DNA of 64,000 nucleotides from Anthostomella pinea (lineage: Eukaryota > Ascomycota > Sordariomycetes > Xylariales > Xylariaceae): contig CAUWAG010000006.1 in NCBI GenBank assembly GCA_963556695.1, positions 2,418,001 through 2,482,000 on the forward strand, written 5' to 3'. Positions within the stretch are counted from its first letter, which is position 1. The number at the start of each line of letters is the position of its first letter. Below, one piece after another: positions 1 through 9,843 of this stretch. The position numbers and the translations under genes were made by a program. The notes beneath the pieces are model-generated. The model worked only from the letters and a program-made list of their open reading frames with translations. It had not been told where the DNA came from and did not search any database.

Positions 1-1
1 C

Positions 2-1135
2 CGCCACGGTCTCATGTCTGAGAACATTCTGTCCCTTCGTATTATTATTGCCGACGGTAGAACGCATGTGTGTTCCCCTAGCCAGAACCAAGAGCTGTTT
101 CGCGCCGCTCTCCTGTCCCTGGGCGCACTTGGCATCATCTCCGAGATCACCTTCCGGACCGTGCCGGAGTTCACGCTGCGATGGAAGCAAGTCATCGATG
201 CTGATGTCAAGATGCTTAAAGCTTGGAACAAGGACCTATGGACCCACGCCGAGTTCGTCAGAGTGTGGTGGTACCCCTATACCCGTAGGGCTGTGGTATG
301 GTCGGCGCAGCAGACCTCCGAACCGCTAGCTGACCCCCCTACATCCTACTACGACGGCGCACTGGGATACTACATCTACCACAACCTGCTATATCTGGCA
401 CAGAAAGTCCCGCGCATACTCCCGTGGGTCGAGTGGTTCGTCTTTGGCATGCAATACGGCTTCAGGAACGGCACCACCACTGAAGCCGTCCAGCCTAGCC
501 GCAAGGCCCTGCTGATGAACTGCCTGTATTCGCAGTACGTCAACGAGTGGGCCATCCCACTGCACAAGGGCCCCGAGGCCCTGCGACGCCTCAGCAGCTG
601 GCTCAACCAGCTCTCACCCGACGATCCGGACTATGTGCCGCACAACATCCCCTTCTCGGCCAAGGCACTGTGGGTGCACGCTCCTGTCGAGGTGCGCGTC
701 TCTGACACATCGGCGCCGCACCTCGAGTCCCAGCGGACGGGCAGCAGGCCGTATCTCGATCCCACGATGGACGACGGCCCGACTCTGTACCTCAACGCCA
801 CGCTCTACAGGCCCTATTACAACGACCCGCCGTGTCGGGCTCGCTACTACGAGGGCTTCGAGTGGCTGATGCGCGACCTAGGCGGACGGCCGCACTGGGC
901 GAAGAACTTCGAGACCGACGGGGCGGAGCTCGAGCGCATGTACGGTGCCAACATGCAGAAGTGGCGCAAGGTCCGCGAGAGTGTCGATCCCGCCGGCATG
1001 TTCGTTGGGCCCTGGCATCGCCGCCATGTCATGGGCAGTGGACAGACCCTCACGCACGAGGAGGTCGCAATCGGATTCAACCAAGTGTACGATAAGGGCG
1101 TACACTTCGAGGGTGTGGTTGGGGTTGCTCGGTAG
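2..1135 (+). CDS. ALO1: D-arabinono-1,4-lactone oxidase, C-terminal part (cut by window edge)
   Basis: Flavin-dependent oxidase of the aldonolactone oxidase family, which makes D-erythroascorbate, the fungal ascorbate analogue, at mitochondrial membranes. The reading frame is open from base 2, so the true start and most of the FAD-binding domain lie left of the window. The first visible residues (RHGLMSENILSLRII, then a LGALGIISEITFR segment) match the end of the FAD-binding PCMH domain. The rest is the ALO substrate domain, with the conserved GGRPHWAKNF stretch near residue 290 that carries the family's His-x-x-Lys-type motif, and the usual DPAGMFVGPWHRR end before the stop. The first in-frame ATG (14) is internal to the domain and is not the start. 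No frameshift or intron is seen in this part. Confidence 0.9.
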   Translation, partial: RHGLMSENILSLRIIIADGRTHVCSPSQNQELFRAALLSLGALGIISEITFRTVPEFTLRWKQVIDADVKMLKAWNKDLWTHAEFVRVWWYPYTRRAVVWSAQQTSEPLADPPTSYYDGALGYYIYHNLLYLAQKVPRILPWVEWFVFGMQYGFRNGTTTEAVQPSRKALLMNCLYSQYVNEWAIPLHKGPEALRRLSSWLNQLSPDDPDYVPHNIPFSAKALWVHAPVEVRVSDTSAPHLESQRTGSRPYLDPTMDDGPTLYLNATLYRPYYNDPPCRARYYEGFEWLMRDLGGRPHWAKNFETDGAELERMYGANMQKWRKVRESVDPAGMFVGPWHRRHVMGSGQTLTHEEVAIGFNQVYDKGVHFEGVVGVAR

Positions 1136-2118
1136 TCAGGGGGATGCGGACGAGTGGGTTCACGTTGACGTTGAATCAGGTGTTGGGGGAAGGTGTTTGC
1201 GTTTTGTCAGCTATCTATGAGTTTCATGACACCAAGCTCAGCACATGAGGTCGAAGGAGAATGTTGATGATTTATTGATTTTCACCCCAACGCCGTCGAA
1301 CGGAGAACATGGATATGATCTACTGGGCATTGCGAAGTTTGTGTCGGATGCCGATGCATCGGACTGATCTTACTGCAGGTACGGCACGGTAAATACACAT
1401 GGACATATGTACGGGAGTAGGTTCGACTCCTACAAGCGCTTGCTTTTGCTCCGGCTCCCATGTCGCCCTATGTCCATTTCTACTGCCATACTACATGCTC
1501 TGCCGAAAGTAAGCAGCTCACGGCTTGGGCAAGAAATTATGGGAATGTATTCGGAAAGTGGTGTGCAGTTTCCTGCCCAGTCTATTTTACCCCCTAGCCA
1601 CAATTGTGTGGTCCTTCTTCTAAGGATTGGATTGCCGTGTTTAACGTCTGAGGGTACCTGCGAAGCAGCTTCGGCCACTAAAGTCTTAAGGACGATGGAC
1701 GCGGCAAGCGGTTCACGGTGTGTGCTTGCTCTTACCTCACATACATCGTGGCTTCTCTCATCGGATGACGACCAGAGATATCCCGCGGCAGCGGTGAGCA
1801 ACAACTCCGTTGGCTCGTGGTATGTCGCTGCTTCCAAGGTTCGGTGGGCCAGTGGGTGGTGGTTTCCCTTTTCTAGGTATGTTGTGATCTGTGCTTGGGG
1901 TCCCCGTGAACCACCATTTGTTCTCGTCTGATCTCCTCTCACTAACATCCACCCGGTCGAAATACTCATATTCGAACAACAGACAGTATCATCTGTATCA
2001 TCACCAATAGATTCAGTCAACATCTCCAGACGTGGACAGTTGCTCGTATTCGCCACAGCTTCGGGACCACTTTCACCGCGAAGATCTGAGTCTCAATCCC
2101 CGTCGATAGACCTTTTCG
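1136..2118. other. Intergenic, no gene recognised
   Basis: About 1 kb between the lactone oxidase stop and the repeat protein. Open frames on both strands (about 1407-1931 plus, 1430-2056 minus) overlap each other, show no recognisable domain, and the minus one has no ATG at its 5' end. I treat the stretch as non-coding. Confidence 0.4.
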
Positions 2119-3804
2119 ATGGCGTCAGGAAATGGTGGGAGTTTTATAAAGGGCCACAAACAGACCCGGTCTGAACCATGGAATCAAGGGTCGGCTGCAA
2201 CCACGTCAGAGCAAAAAGGGTCTCGATTTACTCCAATAAATCAGCCACCACGACCACATACTTCCGAGTCTTACTCCCAGGGGTCGGCTGTAACCACTTC
2301 AGGGCAACAAGGGTCTCGAAAATCTCTACCAAGTTACCCAGGACAATATACTTCCGAGTCTTACTCCCAGGGGTCGGCTGCAACTACGTCAGGGCAACAA
2401 AGGTCTTCATCTGTTCAGCCAACTTACCCACGATCACATACTCCAGAGTCTTACTCCCAGGGGTCGGCTGCAACCACATCAGGGCAACAAGGGTATCAAG
2501 ATGTTCAACCAACTCACCCACGACCACATACTCGCGAGTCTTACTCTCAGGGGTCGGTTGCAAACACACCATGGCAACAAGGGTATCAAGATGTTCAGCC
2601 ACCACTACTCAAGACTTCCCTCGACTTTCCTTACAAACTCGCACCACTGTCATTCCCGGTGAGCTTTGAACGAGATTCTATGCTACCTCCGCGGTCCCCG
2701 ATAACAGCACAACATTCGACCCGGACAAACTCGGGCGGCTCGGGTACGGTGTACGACGCGGTGAGAGACACGGTAACTGCACGTGGCTCTGGACCATCTC
2801 AGTCGGCACCTGGCTCTGGCTCTGGTCCTTCACAGTCTGCACCCGGCTTTGGACCCCTTCAGTCCGCATCTGCAGGTGGGACACCAAGTCAGCCGAGTCG
2901 TCTACCAACAGCAACTCAGGCATCAGGTGGCAATGACCCATATAGTCATCTTACTCCTTTGCAGAGGGCGGAACTAAATGAGGCTCTACACGAAGTCGTA
3001 GTCAAGTATGCTCCACGATTCAGGGAAGCGGAACAAATAAAAGATCCCAATGAGCGGAAGGTAAGACTTACCGGCACTCAGAACATCTTATACGCGAAGC
3101 AAAGCACCATCCGTAAACGGTTTGGAGTGCGTCTTCGGCACAAGCGGACCAAAGAAGAGATCGAGCAAGAGCGCGTACGTATGTGGACCCTGGAGCACGG
3201 TGCCCCGACCCCGAGCTACGGCTCTGGCTCTGGTCCTTCACGGTCTGCACCCGGCTCTGAACCCTCTCAGTCCGAACCTGCAGGTGGCTCTGGCTCTGGC
3301 CCTTCACAATCTGCACCTGGTTCTGGACCGTCTCAGTCGGCACGGCACATCCTGGAGAGAGACACGGGATATCGGGAACTAGATCCTCACGCTCGACAAC
3401 GGGTGCAAAGTCGCCCTCGACAATATGTGGATCTCGACTCCTCCGACTCCTACGGCGAAGAGGAACATTCTCGGGAGCACGGCGGGCGCCGCCACAAGAT
3501 ACCAGCGTCAGGTGCCGCTGCCTCGGGCAGCACCCAATACCGGAAGATCGCGCCTCTCGCTTCGCTAAAGGTAAATCCAGAAGGACTTGCTTATGTGTCC
3601 ACCGCGCTCGACTTCGATTGCTTTTGCGGAAATAGGCTTTCCAGGGTTGACCTCAAGACTTACGCACCCATGTATGCACACATCTACGGGTCGTACGGCA
3701 AAGGACTCATATGCTGCAGGGATTGTCGCGAGGTTTATCAACGGCGCTTAAGAGAGGCTAGAATATCCAATACTCGCGGCGCGGATGGCAAAAGGGGGCC
3801 CTGA
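2119..3804 (+). CDS. Low-complexity repeat protein with C-terminal Cys-rich motif, unknown function
   Basis: A 561-residue uninterrupted frame starting at ATG 2119. I do not recognise the family. Residues about 18-167 are five tandem copies of a roughly 30-residue unit with core ESYSQGSAATTSGQQ. Residues about 220-270 and 365-415 are Gly/Ser/Pro/Gln-rich runs of the type GSGPSQSAPGSG. The middle (about 270-350) is charged and more ordinary (PYSHLTPLQRAELNEALHEV). The C-terminus has a C-x-C-G motif (CFCGNRL) followed about 30 residues later by ICCRDCREVY, which could bind zinc. There is no signal peptide or membrane segment, so a nuclear or cytoplasmic protein is likely. The frame stays open beyond the TGA at 3802 and shows a second, similar Cys motif (see findings), so the present C-terminus may be truncated. 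It is probably expressed, but function is unknown. Confidence 0.55.
   Translation: MASGNGGSFIKGHKQTRSEPWNQGSAATTSEQKGSRFTPINQPPRPHTSESYSQGSAVTTSGQQGSRKSLPSYPGQYTSESYSQGSAATTSGQQRSSSVQPTYPRSHTPESYSQGSAATTSGQQGYQDVQPTHPRPHTRESYSQGSVANTPWQQGYQDVQPPLLKTSLDFPYKLAPLSFPVSFERDSMLPPRSPITAQHSTRTNSGGSGTVYDAVRDTVTARGSGPSQSAPGSGSGPSQSAPGFGPLQSASAGGTPSQPSRLPTATQASGGNDPYSHLTPLQRAELNEALHEVVVKYAPRFREAEQIKDPNERKVRLTGTQNILYAKQSTIRKRFGVRLRHKRTKEEIEQERVRMWTLEHGAPTPSYGSGSGPSRSAPGSEPSQSEPAGGSGSGPSQSAPGSGPSQSARHILERDTGYRELDPHARQRVQSRPRQYVDLDSSDSYGEEEHSREHGGRRHKIPASGAAASGSTQYRKIAPLASLKVNPEGLAYVSTALDFDCFCGNRLSRVDLKTYAPMYAHIYGSYGKGLICCRDCREVYQRRLREARISNTRGADGKRGP
2170..2619 (+). repeat. Five tandem 90-bp coding repeats
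   Basis: Five head-to-tail units of 90 bp (the first 93 bp) with the shared core tactcccaggggtcggctg. They encode 30-residue units inside the 2119-3804 protein. The last three units are the most alike. The size is a multiple of three, so changes in unit number keep the frame. Confidence 0.9.
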
Positions 3805-4673
3805 CGGTACTGTGGAAGGATGCTTCCTGAGTGGATGTTTCGCAGCTACGCAACAGGTGGGCTATGCCCTCTTTGCGACGACTGCAGAGTATATTCGGCG
3901 GAGCAGGAGAAAAAAAGGTACCACGAGCAGGAATGAGCGGCATTTTACACTGAGGCCCCAAAAGTATTCGTACACCCCATACCCGACCAGTGTCAGACAA
4001 TAGGGTGATTAAAAGAAGCGTGAAGAAATAAAATTAGAAATCCGAGTTCTCATACCAGTGTGCTTATTCTACGACCCGTCACTACTTGATCTCCGTGAGC
4101 GCTGGCCGTACCTGGATTGGGCCTGGATTGGGCCTGGATTGAACGAATGAGGGCGATGAATAGGTAGGGGAGAGACTGTCTTCGGGTGCTACACTGAACC
4201 CTCATAAGTCTCCGTACACCACCCGTCCAGAAAACAATGGTGTAAGCATTGGGCCGCCTATATAGGTAACACGCCATCTTTGCGGGTGTTGGGACGTGGA
4301 TAGGCGCTATATGATCATCAACCACCAGTGCGGGAGGGAACACAAGATATAGTTCCACCACCGCCGTTGACGACGATAAGGAAGACGATAGGAGTTGCTG
4401 CTAGCCTATCTACAAGAAACTGACTATTGCATCGAGTACCATTTTTTGTTTGTCAATGGCAGGCGATGAATTGCATTACCCTTGTTGCAGCTGCTCCTGA
4501 GGGAGGCGGCCCGGTGCAATATCCTCCTTGATCTACCCTTCCAGCTTGACAACATACCCCCAAGTCCACCATCCCCAGTATTGTAATTTTTTCTTCTGCA
4601 TTCCCGAGTCGAAACTCGATGTCAGGCGGTTGAATGCCCCTAGTCACGGAGCCGACGCGTTGAGTGCTTGACT
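3805..4673. other. Intergenic; holds an out-of-gene Cys motif and a Tc1-type end fragment
   Basis: The first 130 bases continue the 2119 frame after its stop and encode a GLCPLCDDCRVY motif up to a TGA at 3934. A transposon-end-like stretch lies at 4188-4217. A short duplication of tggattgggcc occurs near 4113-4140. No gene is seen otherwise. Confidence 0.5.
4188..4217 (+). repeat. Solitary terminal-repeat fragment of the Tc1/mariner family seen at 36.7-38.0 kb
   Basis: The 30-base stretch gctacactgaaccctcataa followed by gtctccgtac matches the left end of the Tc1 element (36676-36705) at about 25 of 30 positions, and its right end (37991-38020, reverse) at about 24 of 30. The final 12 bases (aagtctccgtac) are identical in all three. 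No transposase sequence lies beside it, so it is a leftover end or part of a short non-autonomous copy. Confidence 0.55.
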
Positions 4674-6597
4674 TCAGGGTATCAACAGAGGATCAGCCAA
4701 TACCAACTGCCTCACGCACTCCAACGCCGTATCAAACGGATCCCGCATAGTCCGCCACACCTCGTGCCGCAGCTCCTCCACGATGCGCCGGAGAAGCATA
4801 TTGCGCACCCGCTTACTATGCAGGTCGTCGTCAGCGTCGTCAGTGTCCTCCCCGTCGACGTCGTGGTTGCTACTGCTAGTGCTCAGGACATCCATCGCGA
4901 TGTCGGCCGTCATGACCGCGACGACGAACGCGATCTCCATGAAGATGGCCAGGCTGGTTGTGGTGTGTGTTTCGTGGTATCGGGCCGCGTTGGGTGAGGG
5001 CAGCGGGATGTGGATGAAGTGGCTGGTGTCCCAGGACCGGGCCGCGGGGCGGCCGACTAGGGAGAGGAAGTCGGATGTTGTGAGGGTGGCCGCTGAGCTG
5101 CGGTTGTCGCTGTCGCTGTCGCGGACTATGAGTGAGGCCATTGTCTTGCCGAAGGTCACTAGGATCAGGGGCTGCACTATGCCGAGGTACTCGCCTAGGA
5201 AAATCTGTGCCCGTGCCCTGTTGGTTAGTAACTGGTACTGTGACTGGACGGTAACGTTAGGGGTCGGGGAGAGGGTTGGGTCATTGGGGACGTACGGTCG
5301 CTTGCTCGAGGTCGTCGTCGTGCTTGGGCCATGGTGCTAGGCAGTAGTAGCTGAAGAACCCGGGACGGGGTGTGGCCATGCCTTCAAGACGGGCTACGTA
5401 GTCGACCAGCTTGCTCATGGCATGCGAGTCCTTGTTGGCGCCCCTGAAGAAGGACCGGGCGTTTATGTAGTCGTTGAGGTGCATACCTTTGCCTGCGAGT
5501 ACCATCATGGCCTTCTTACCCTGGAACAAGATCGGTACGGACTGGTCCAGGAGGGTCGTGCACAGTCCAGGGGTGAATGCGAGCTGCTTGCTAATGGTGC
5601 CCGTCTCGGCTGGGTTCGCGTTGACGTAGTTCATCACGTTCTTGAAGTGCGCTCGCAGGGCTCCAGTGTACTTGTCGGGACACACGGCTCCGTGCTTGAT
5701 CATGTTCTCGTGAAAAGAGGTGCCCAGTTCGCCGACGGCGCAGTCCTCTTCGTGGTTCTCCCGGAAATTCTCCACTGGCCATCGATTGACGAGGGTCTTG
5801 GAGCGGAAGAACTCAAGCAGGACCTGAAGAATGAGCTCATTGTCTTCATGTGGCGATGCGACGATGTCCCGTAGCAGGTGCATCCGAGCTGTCGCGGCGA
5901 CGGCTGGGAATGCTACCTTGACGGCCGAGAGGAACTCGGCGAACACTCCGGAGTAGGGCTTTGCGAACTCGTCGTATGGCTTGGTCAGGGGACCCAAGGG
6001 CCACTCTAGAAGCTCACAAGAACCAATGTAGCGGATCGTGAGGGTGTCTCGAGCTTGTAACCCGTTAGTCTTGGCCACTACTAGCCATCGCTTCAGCTCC
6101 CGGAAGGTCTTCTCTTCCTTCTGGAGGTGTTGGACAAGTCGCTTCAGCTCTTCTAGGGTGATGGTCCATGAGGTAATGTAGAAGACTTGTGAGTGCTTGT
6201 CTCTAACGTGTCTGAGAAGAGGGGGGTATTGGCAACGTTCCAGCGTAAGAATCTCCGCCAGGTCTTCGTCAGGGACGCACATGGGCTGGTCCAGAAACGC
6301 TGCCCATATTCGCAACTGATTTGGCAGGTACGTTCCTGCCTCGCCCTCTGGTAGCAGACATCGAAGCTTCCGACGGATGGAGAGCAGGGTGTCTCCATCT
6401 TCCATGGCCGGGAACTCCTTGTGCTTAGTGGACAGATTACTGAATATCTGGTCCCATGCTCTGTTGGCCAGCTCGTTCCCGTTCATGAACTTGCCCACTC
6501 TGTTATCCGCTCCCTTCATGGGCATCAGCCACGCAGGTCCCTTGAGGAGCCCTCCTGGAGACATCGCTGCTGTCCTGGTACATGTGGAGTCAGCCAT
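4674..6597 (-). CDS. Paralogue A of an unrecognised two-gene family
   Basis: Two exons on the minus strand: 6597-5296 (434 codons from an ATG) and 5204-4674 (176 codons plus stop), joined over a 91-bp intron with donor gtacgt, a ttactaac branch-like site and acceptor gggcacag; both joins are in phase. The 610-residue product has no signal peptide. I do not recognise the family. Exon 1 contains RIWAAFLDQP and ITLEELKRLVQHLQKEEKTF and ends near FFSYYCLAPWPKH. Exon 2 begins IFLGEYLGIVQPLILVTFGK and contains SHFIHIPLPSPNAARY, then a hydrophobic stretch (LAIFMEIAFVVAVMTADIAM). The same landmarks occur in the same order in the gene 1.2 kb upstream (7822-9843), so the pair is a tandem duplication. 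The first-exon tail and second exon faintly recall the alternating strand pattern of the uracil-DNA glycosylase superfamily; this is speculative. Confidence 0.75.
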
Positions 6598-6819
6598 TGA
6601 GACGCTCGCAAGTCGGGGCTAATGCAGATGATAGTTACCTGAGAGGATGTAGCAGTCTTGACCAGGGTTTTGAGAAAGATAGTGGAGGCTTGGGTATGAA
6701 GATTGGAAGCTTTGCGGAAGACGCGAGCTTGCTTCCATTGAGGGTTGCGGATGTGGTAGATGGGATGAAATGCGAGGCCAAGAAGAGAAGTTTTCTCTGT
6801 TCAGACTCCAAGACCTGCT

Positions 6820-6995
6820 CATGCGGTTAAGGGGCGCGCAGGCCACTCTATCCATGCGATCAAGGGGTGCACAGCCCATTCTGCTCACGCGTCTAAGGGG
6901 CGCGCACAATATTCTGTCCACGCACACCATTCTGTCCACGAAATGAAGGGGCGCAGACTAGTTGTTAACATAAGTCCATGCGTTTAAGGGGGCAC
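6820..6995. repeat. Degenerate 33-bp tandem repeats
   Basis: The core aaggggcgcgcac recurs with its GGGG at 6831, 6864, 6897, 6948 and 6987, spaced 33, 33, 51 and 39 bases. The first three spacings are separated by related text (catgcg / cattctgtccacg). It lies in the upstream region of paralogue A, between the two family members. Confidence 0.7.
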
Positions 6996-7821
6996 ATATG
7001 TCACTTTCAACTCAACGTCAACCAATTCCTTTCAACTCTCAGCTGTACATCGAGCAGGGCGGCGTTAATGCCGGAACCACAATGCATCAACCACAGACTA
7101 GAAGGCATAATTCAGGTGCTCAACACAACGGTACGTACACGGGTTCTGCCCCAGGTACCAGGTTGGATCACGTGCTTACGCCTGATGTGAAGAGCTTCCC
7201 CTTTTCCAACCACCAACCCCACTGCAACACGACGGCATCGCACAGCCCAATGGGTCTGTTAAAGTGAACAATCTTTGATGTAACTATCTGTAGTTTGACC
7301 GCAAACCCATCTATGCCCAGTATACTTCAATTATCCCTTCCTTGATTGAGGAACGTGTGCCAATTGACAGGCATATTTCGAATACAACCCTATTTCTGTC
7401 GATGTTGCTCGGACGAGTGGCTTCAAGACATAAATGTTATAGACAATGAGGAGCCATTACGATCGATGCACGAGGCCATCCGTGGTAGTTGCTACTATAG
7501 TGAAGTGGATTAATGGGAAGCGTGTGCAGTCAAAGACGAAGGCCGTGGCAGCAGCTCGACAATGAAAGGGATGCAAACTTGCCAGCTATCAACTAGGTCA
7601 CTCTAGAGCAACCCAATTGAATCACTGAAGAGTCTCTGCTGATCTCACTGCCTATCTCTCATTTCTGAAACGCTGATGTATTATTATACCTTGGTAAGTT
7701 ATCCTCTGACGAAAGGCTGCGCTACTTCCATCAACCCCTATCAACCCACAGTCTCGGTCTACCGCCAGCAGCAACAAGTCCGGTGACCAGTGGCTCCTAG
7801 TCGACGGTCGGTCATGCTCGA
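6996..7821. other. Intergenic between the two paralogues, no gene seen
   Basis: About 0.8 kb. Only short overlapping open frames without recognisable content. It should contain the paralogue A promoter and the paralogue B 3' region. Confidence 0.4.
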
Positions 7822-9843
7822 CTATCCCTCGTCAACCAAATTCTCAGAACCTGCGTCGCTCACGGGAGTCGGCAAACGGCCTCCCTCTCCCCTGTGCCCC
7901 TGCCCCTGGTCCGAGTCCTCCAGTTCCATCAGCGACGGGTGCTTTTTGCAGTAGTCCATATAATCACGCTGAGCTGATTTCAGTGAACGGCCTAAAAAAG
8001 AGCCGGCGCCTGTATGGTAAAACTCGTTTACTTCTTTATCGACTTCGTCCCACCACATGCATTTGTGATCGTCTGATATGTGGTGGTGGTGTTTCTCCAG
8101 TGATTTCATCACGATGTCTCCCACGATGTAGATATTGACCCATGAGATCTTCCAAAGGTTCAAGAACGCCGGGCTATCATCGTAACCTCCGTATCTGATC
8201 CGTTCTGGGTCCAATAAAGGAATGTGGATAAAATGGAGACCGCCACAACACATCATCCGTGCCTCGCCGATGGCGTTCAAAAAACCTCTATTGGTGAAGG
8301 CCTGGAGTTCTCTGAGAGGTAGTTTTCTGATGATATCTGCCATTCGCTTCCCCATTGTCAGGCAGATAAAGGGCAGAACAGTGTTGAGATATCGCTTCAG
8401 GAATTCCTGCTGGAGTTAGTGCTCAGACGAAAGATTACAGTGTAAAAAGACCTGCTCACTTTTGCTTCATTGGGAAAGTAACGCTCGGGCCACGGTGCGA
8501 AACAGTAGTATGGAAATAGCTAAACGACATTCGCAAATCAGCATGTCTCTATGCCGTGCGTGTGAGTCAATTGGGCGGGTGGAGGCGGCGAGAGAAACAA
8601 TAGTTTGCGGGGGTATTGTCAATAAAATGACAGTTGCGTCGATCGCTTGCCGCCAGAATAACGGCAACGGCCAGGTGCTTATGCGTATCGGGTCCAGCAA
8701 ACTCACCTGCAAACTCACCTCGTCAGGTGGTGCCTCCAGCCCTTCACACTCTTGAAAACCCTCAAGCACCCACCTCGTCAGCATACTCGCCGGGGAATTG
8801 CCTTTATGGAAACTCAATTTCGCTGCACGATCGTCAGGGTCCATCTGTGCTCCGAAAAGCACCGTGAGAGTCCTCCCCTGAAACCTCAATGGAGTCGCGT
8901 CGTTCATGCGTATCATTATCGTGGATAGCTCCAGCTTTATCGTGTCGTGGACCGTATTGTCCCAAGCCCAGACCAAGACATCGATGAAAAAACTTCGCAA
9001 AGTATTCGCAGTTTGAGTGGAGCAGGTCATCTTATTGCGAGCCGTTCGGTCGAAAAATTCAGGTGCTTGATCGTGACAGAATTGGGCGTGGCGATTGAAG
9101 AATTCCTTCGGTGGAAACGATATGTGACGGTTGAGCAAGAACTGCGTGTCGAACAGCTCAAGTAAGGCTGAATAAAGATAGTGGAACATCTTCCGATTAC
9201 TCGGGAAGTGATTTACACCATCGAGGAAGCAGACTTTCACCTCCTTGGCCACTCTGGGCGAAACGATTTTGAGACCCTCCAAGAACTCATGATAGACGCC
9301 AACGAAGGTTTTCAGATCCTTGTCAGGGATAATGACGGAGTCGCTGTAAGTTCTGTCCCCGCAGGAGCGAACGACTAGACGGTACGTTCCAGACGCAACG
9401 AAGCGAACGACTATATGGCCCTGAGCGAGGACGTGAGGTTCCCAGTGTTCCAACTCTATGAAGGATTGGTCATGTTCTCGAAGGTACTCCTTGAGACGGT
9501 TGAAATCTTGGCGGTCAATGTTCCATTCCCTGACGTAAAATCCGCTATATTCACCAGGTGGTAAAGTCTCGATAGGAACCAGGGGTAAGGATGACTGTAG
9601 GGCCGAATTCTCAACAGAGTGTGGGCTGCGAAGAAAGCTTGCCCACGTACGCAGCTCCGAGTCGCTGCACGGCCGCACGGCGTGGTTTGGGAAGAAGGGC
9701 TTGAGCTCGTTGTATACCGCATTTCGGACGTCAGGACAGTCTGTCGGCCAGAGAAGCTGCCGATCAAGAGTGTGACAAATTCGTTCCTAAGTAGGATTCG
9801 CCTCCGGATCCTGTTCGAGTATCTGGCTTGTGGGGGTGGCCAT
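7822..9843 (-). CDS. Paralogue B of the unrecognised family; N-terminus doubtful, in-frame stop at codon 19
   Basis: Same family as 4674-6597. Three exons can be traced on the minus strand: from at least 9786 to 8719, 8519-8460, and 8409-7822. They are joined by a 199-bp intron (donor gtgagt, acceptor gtcgtttag) and a 50-bp intron (donor gtgagc, branch ctaac, acceptor ctccag). Joining these exons gives PYYCFAPWPERYF next to EFLKRYLNTVLPFICLTMGK and later LHFIHIPLLDPERIRY, matching paralogue A landmark for landmark. Paralogue A lacks the 199-bp intron. The only plausible start, ATG 9843, reads 18 codons and then meets TAG (9787-9789) in the frame that continues into the conserved body. The stretch from this ATG to the TAG contains no GT dinucleotide, so no intron can begin there to remove the stop. 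The copy is either started from an unseen upstream exon or disabled. Function unknown. Confidence 0.6.

Noticed and set aside
1412..1440. tRNA-like T-arm (gtaggttcgactcctac) suggesting a tRNA gene
   Set aside because: The perfect T-stem and TTCGACT loop are there, but no matching acceptor stem and no A-box could be found in the preceding 70 bases.
1430..2056. 208-residue open frame on the minus strand
   Set aside because: No ATG at its start, overlaps a comparable frame on the other strand, and shows no recognisable domain.
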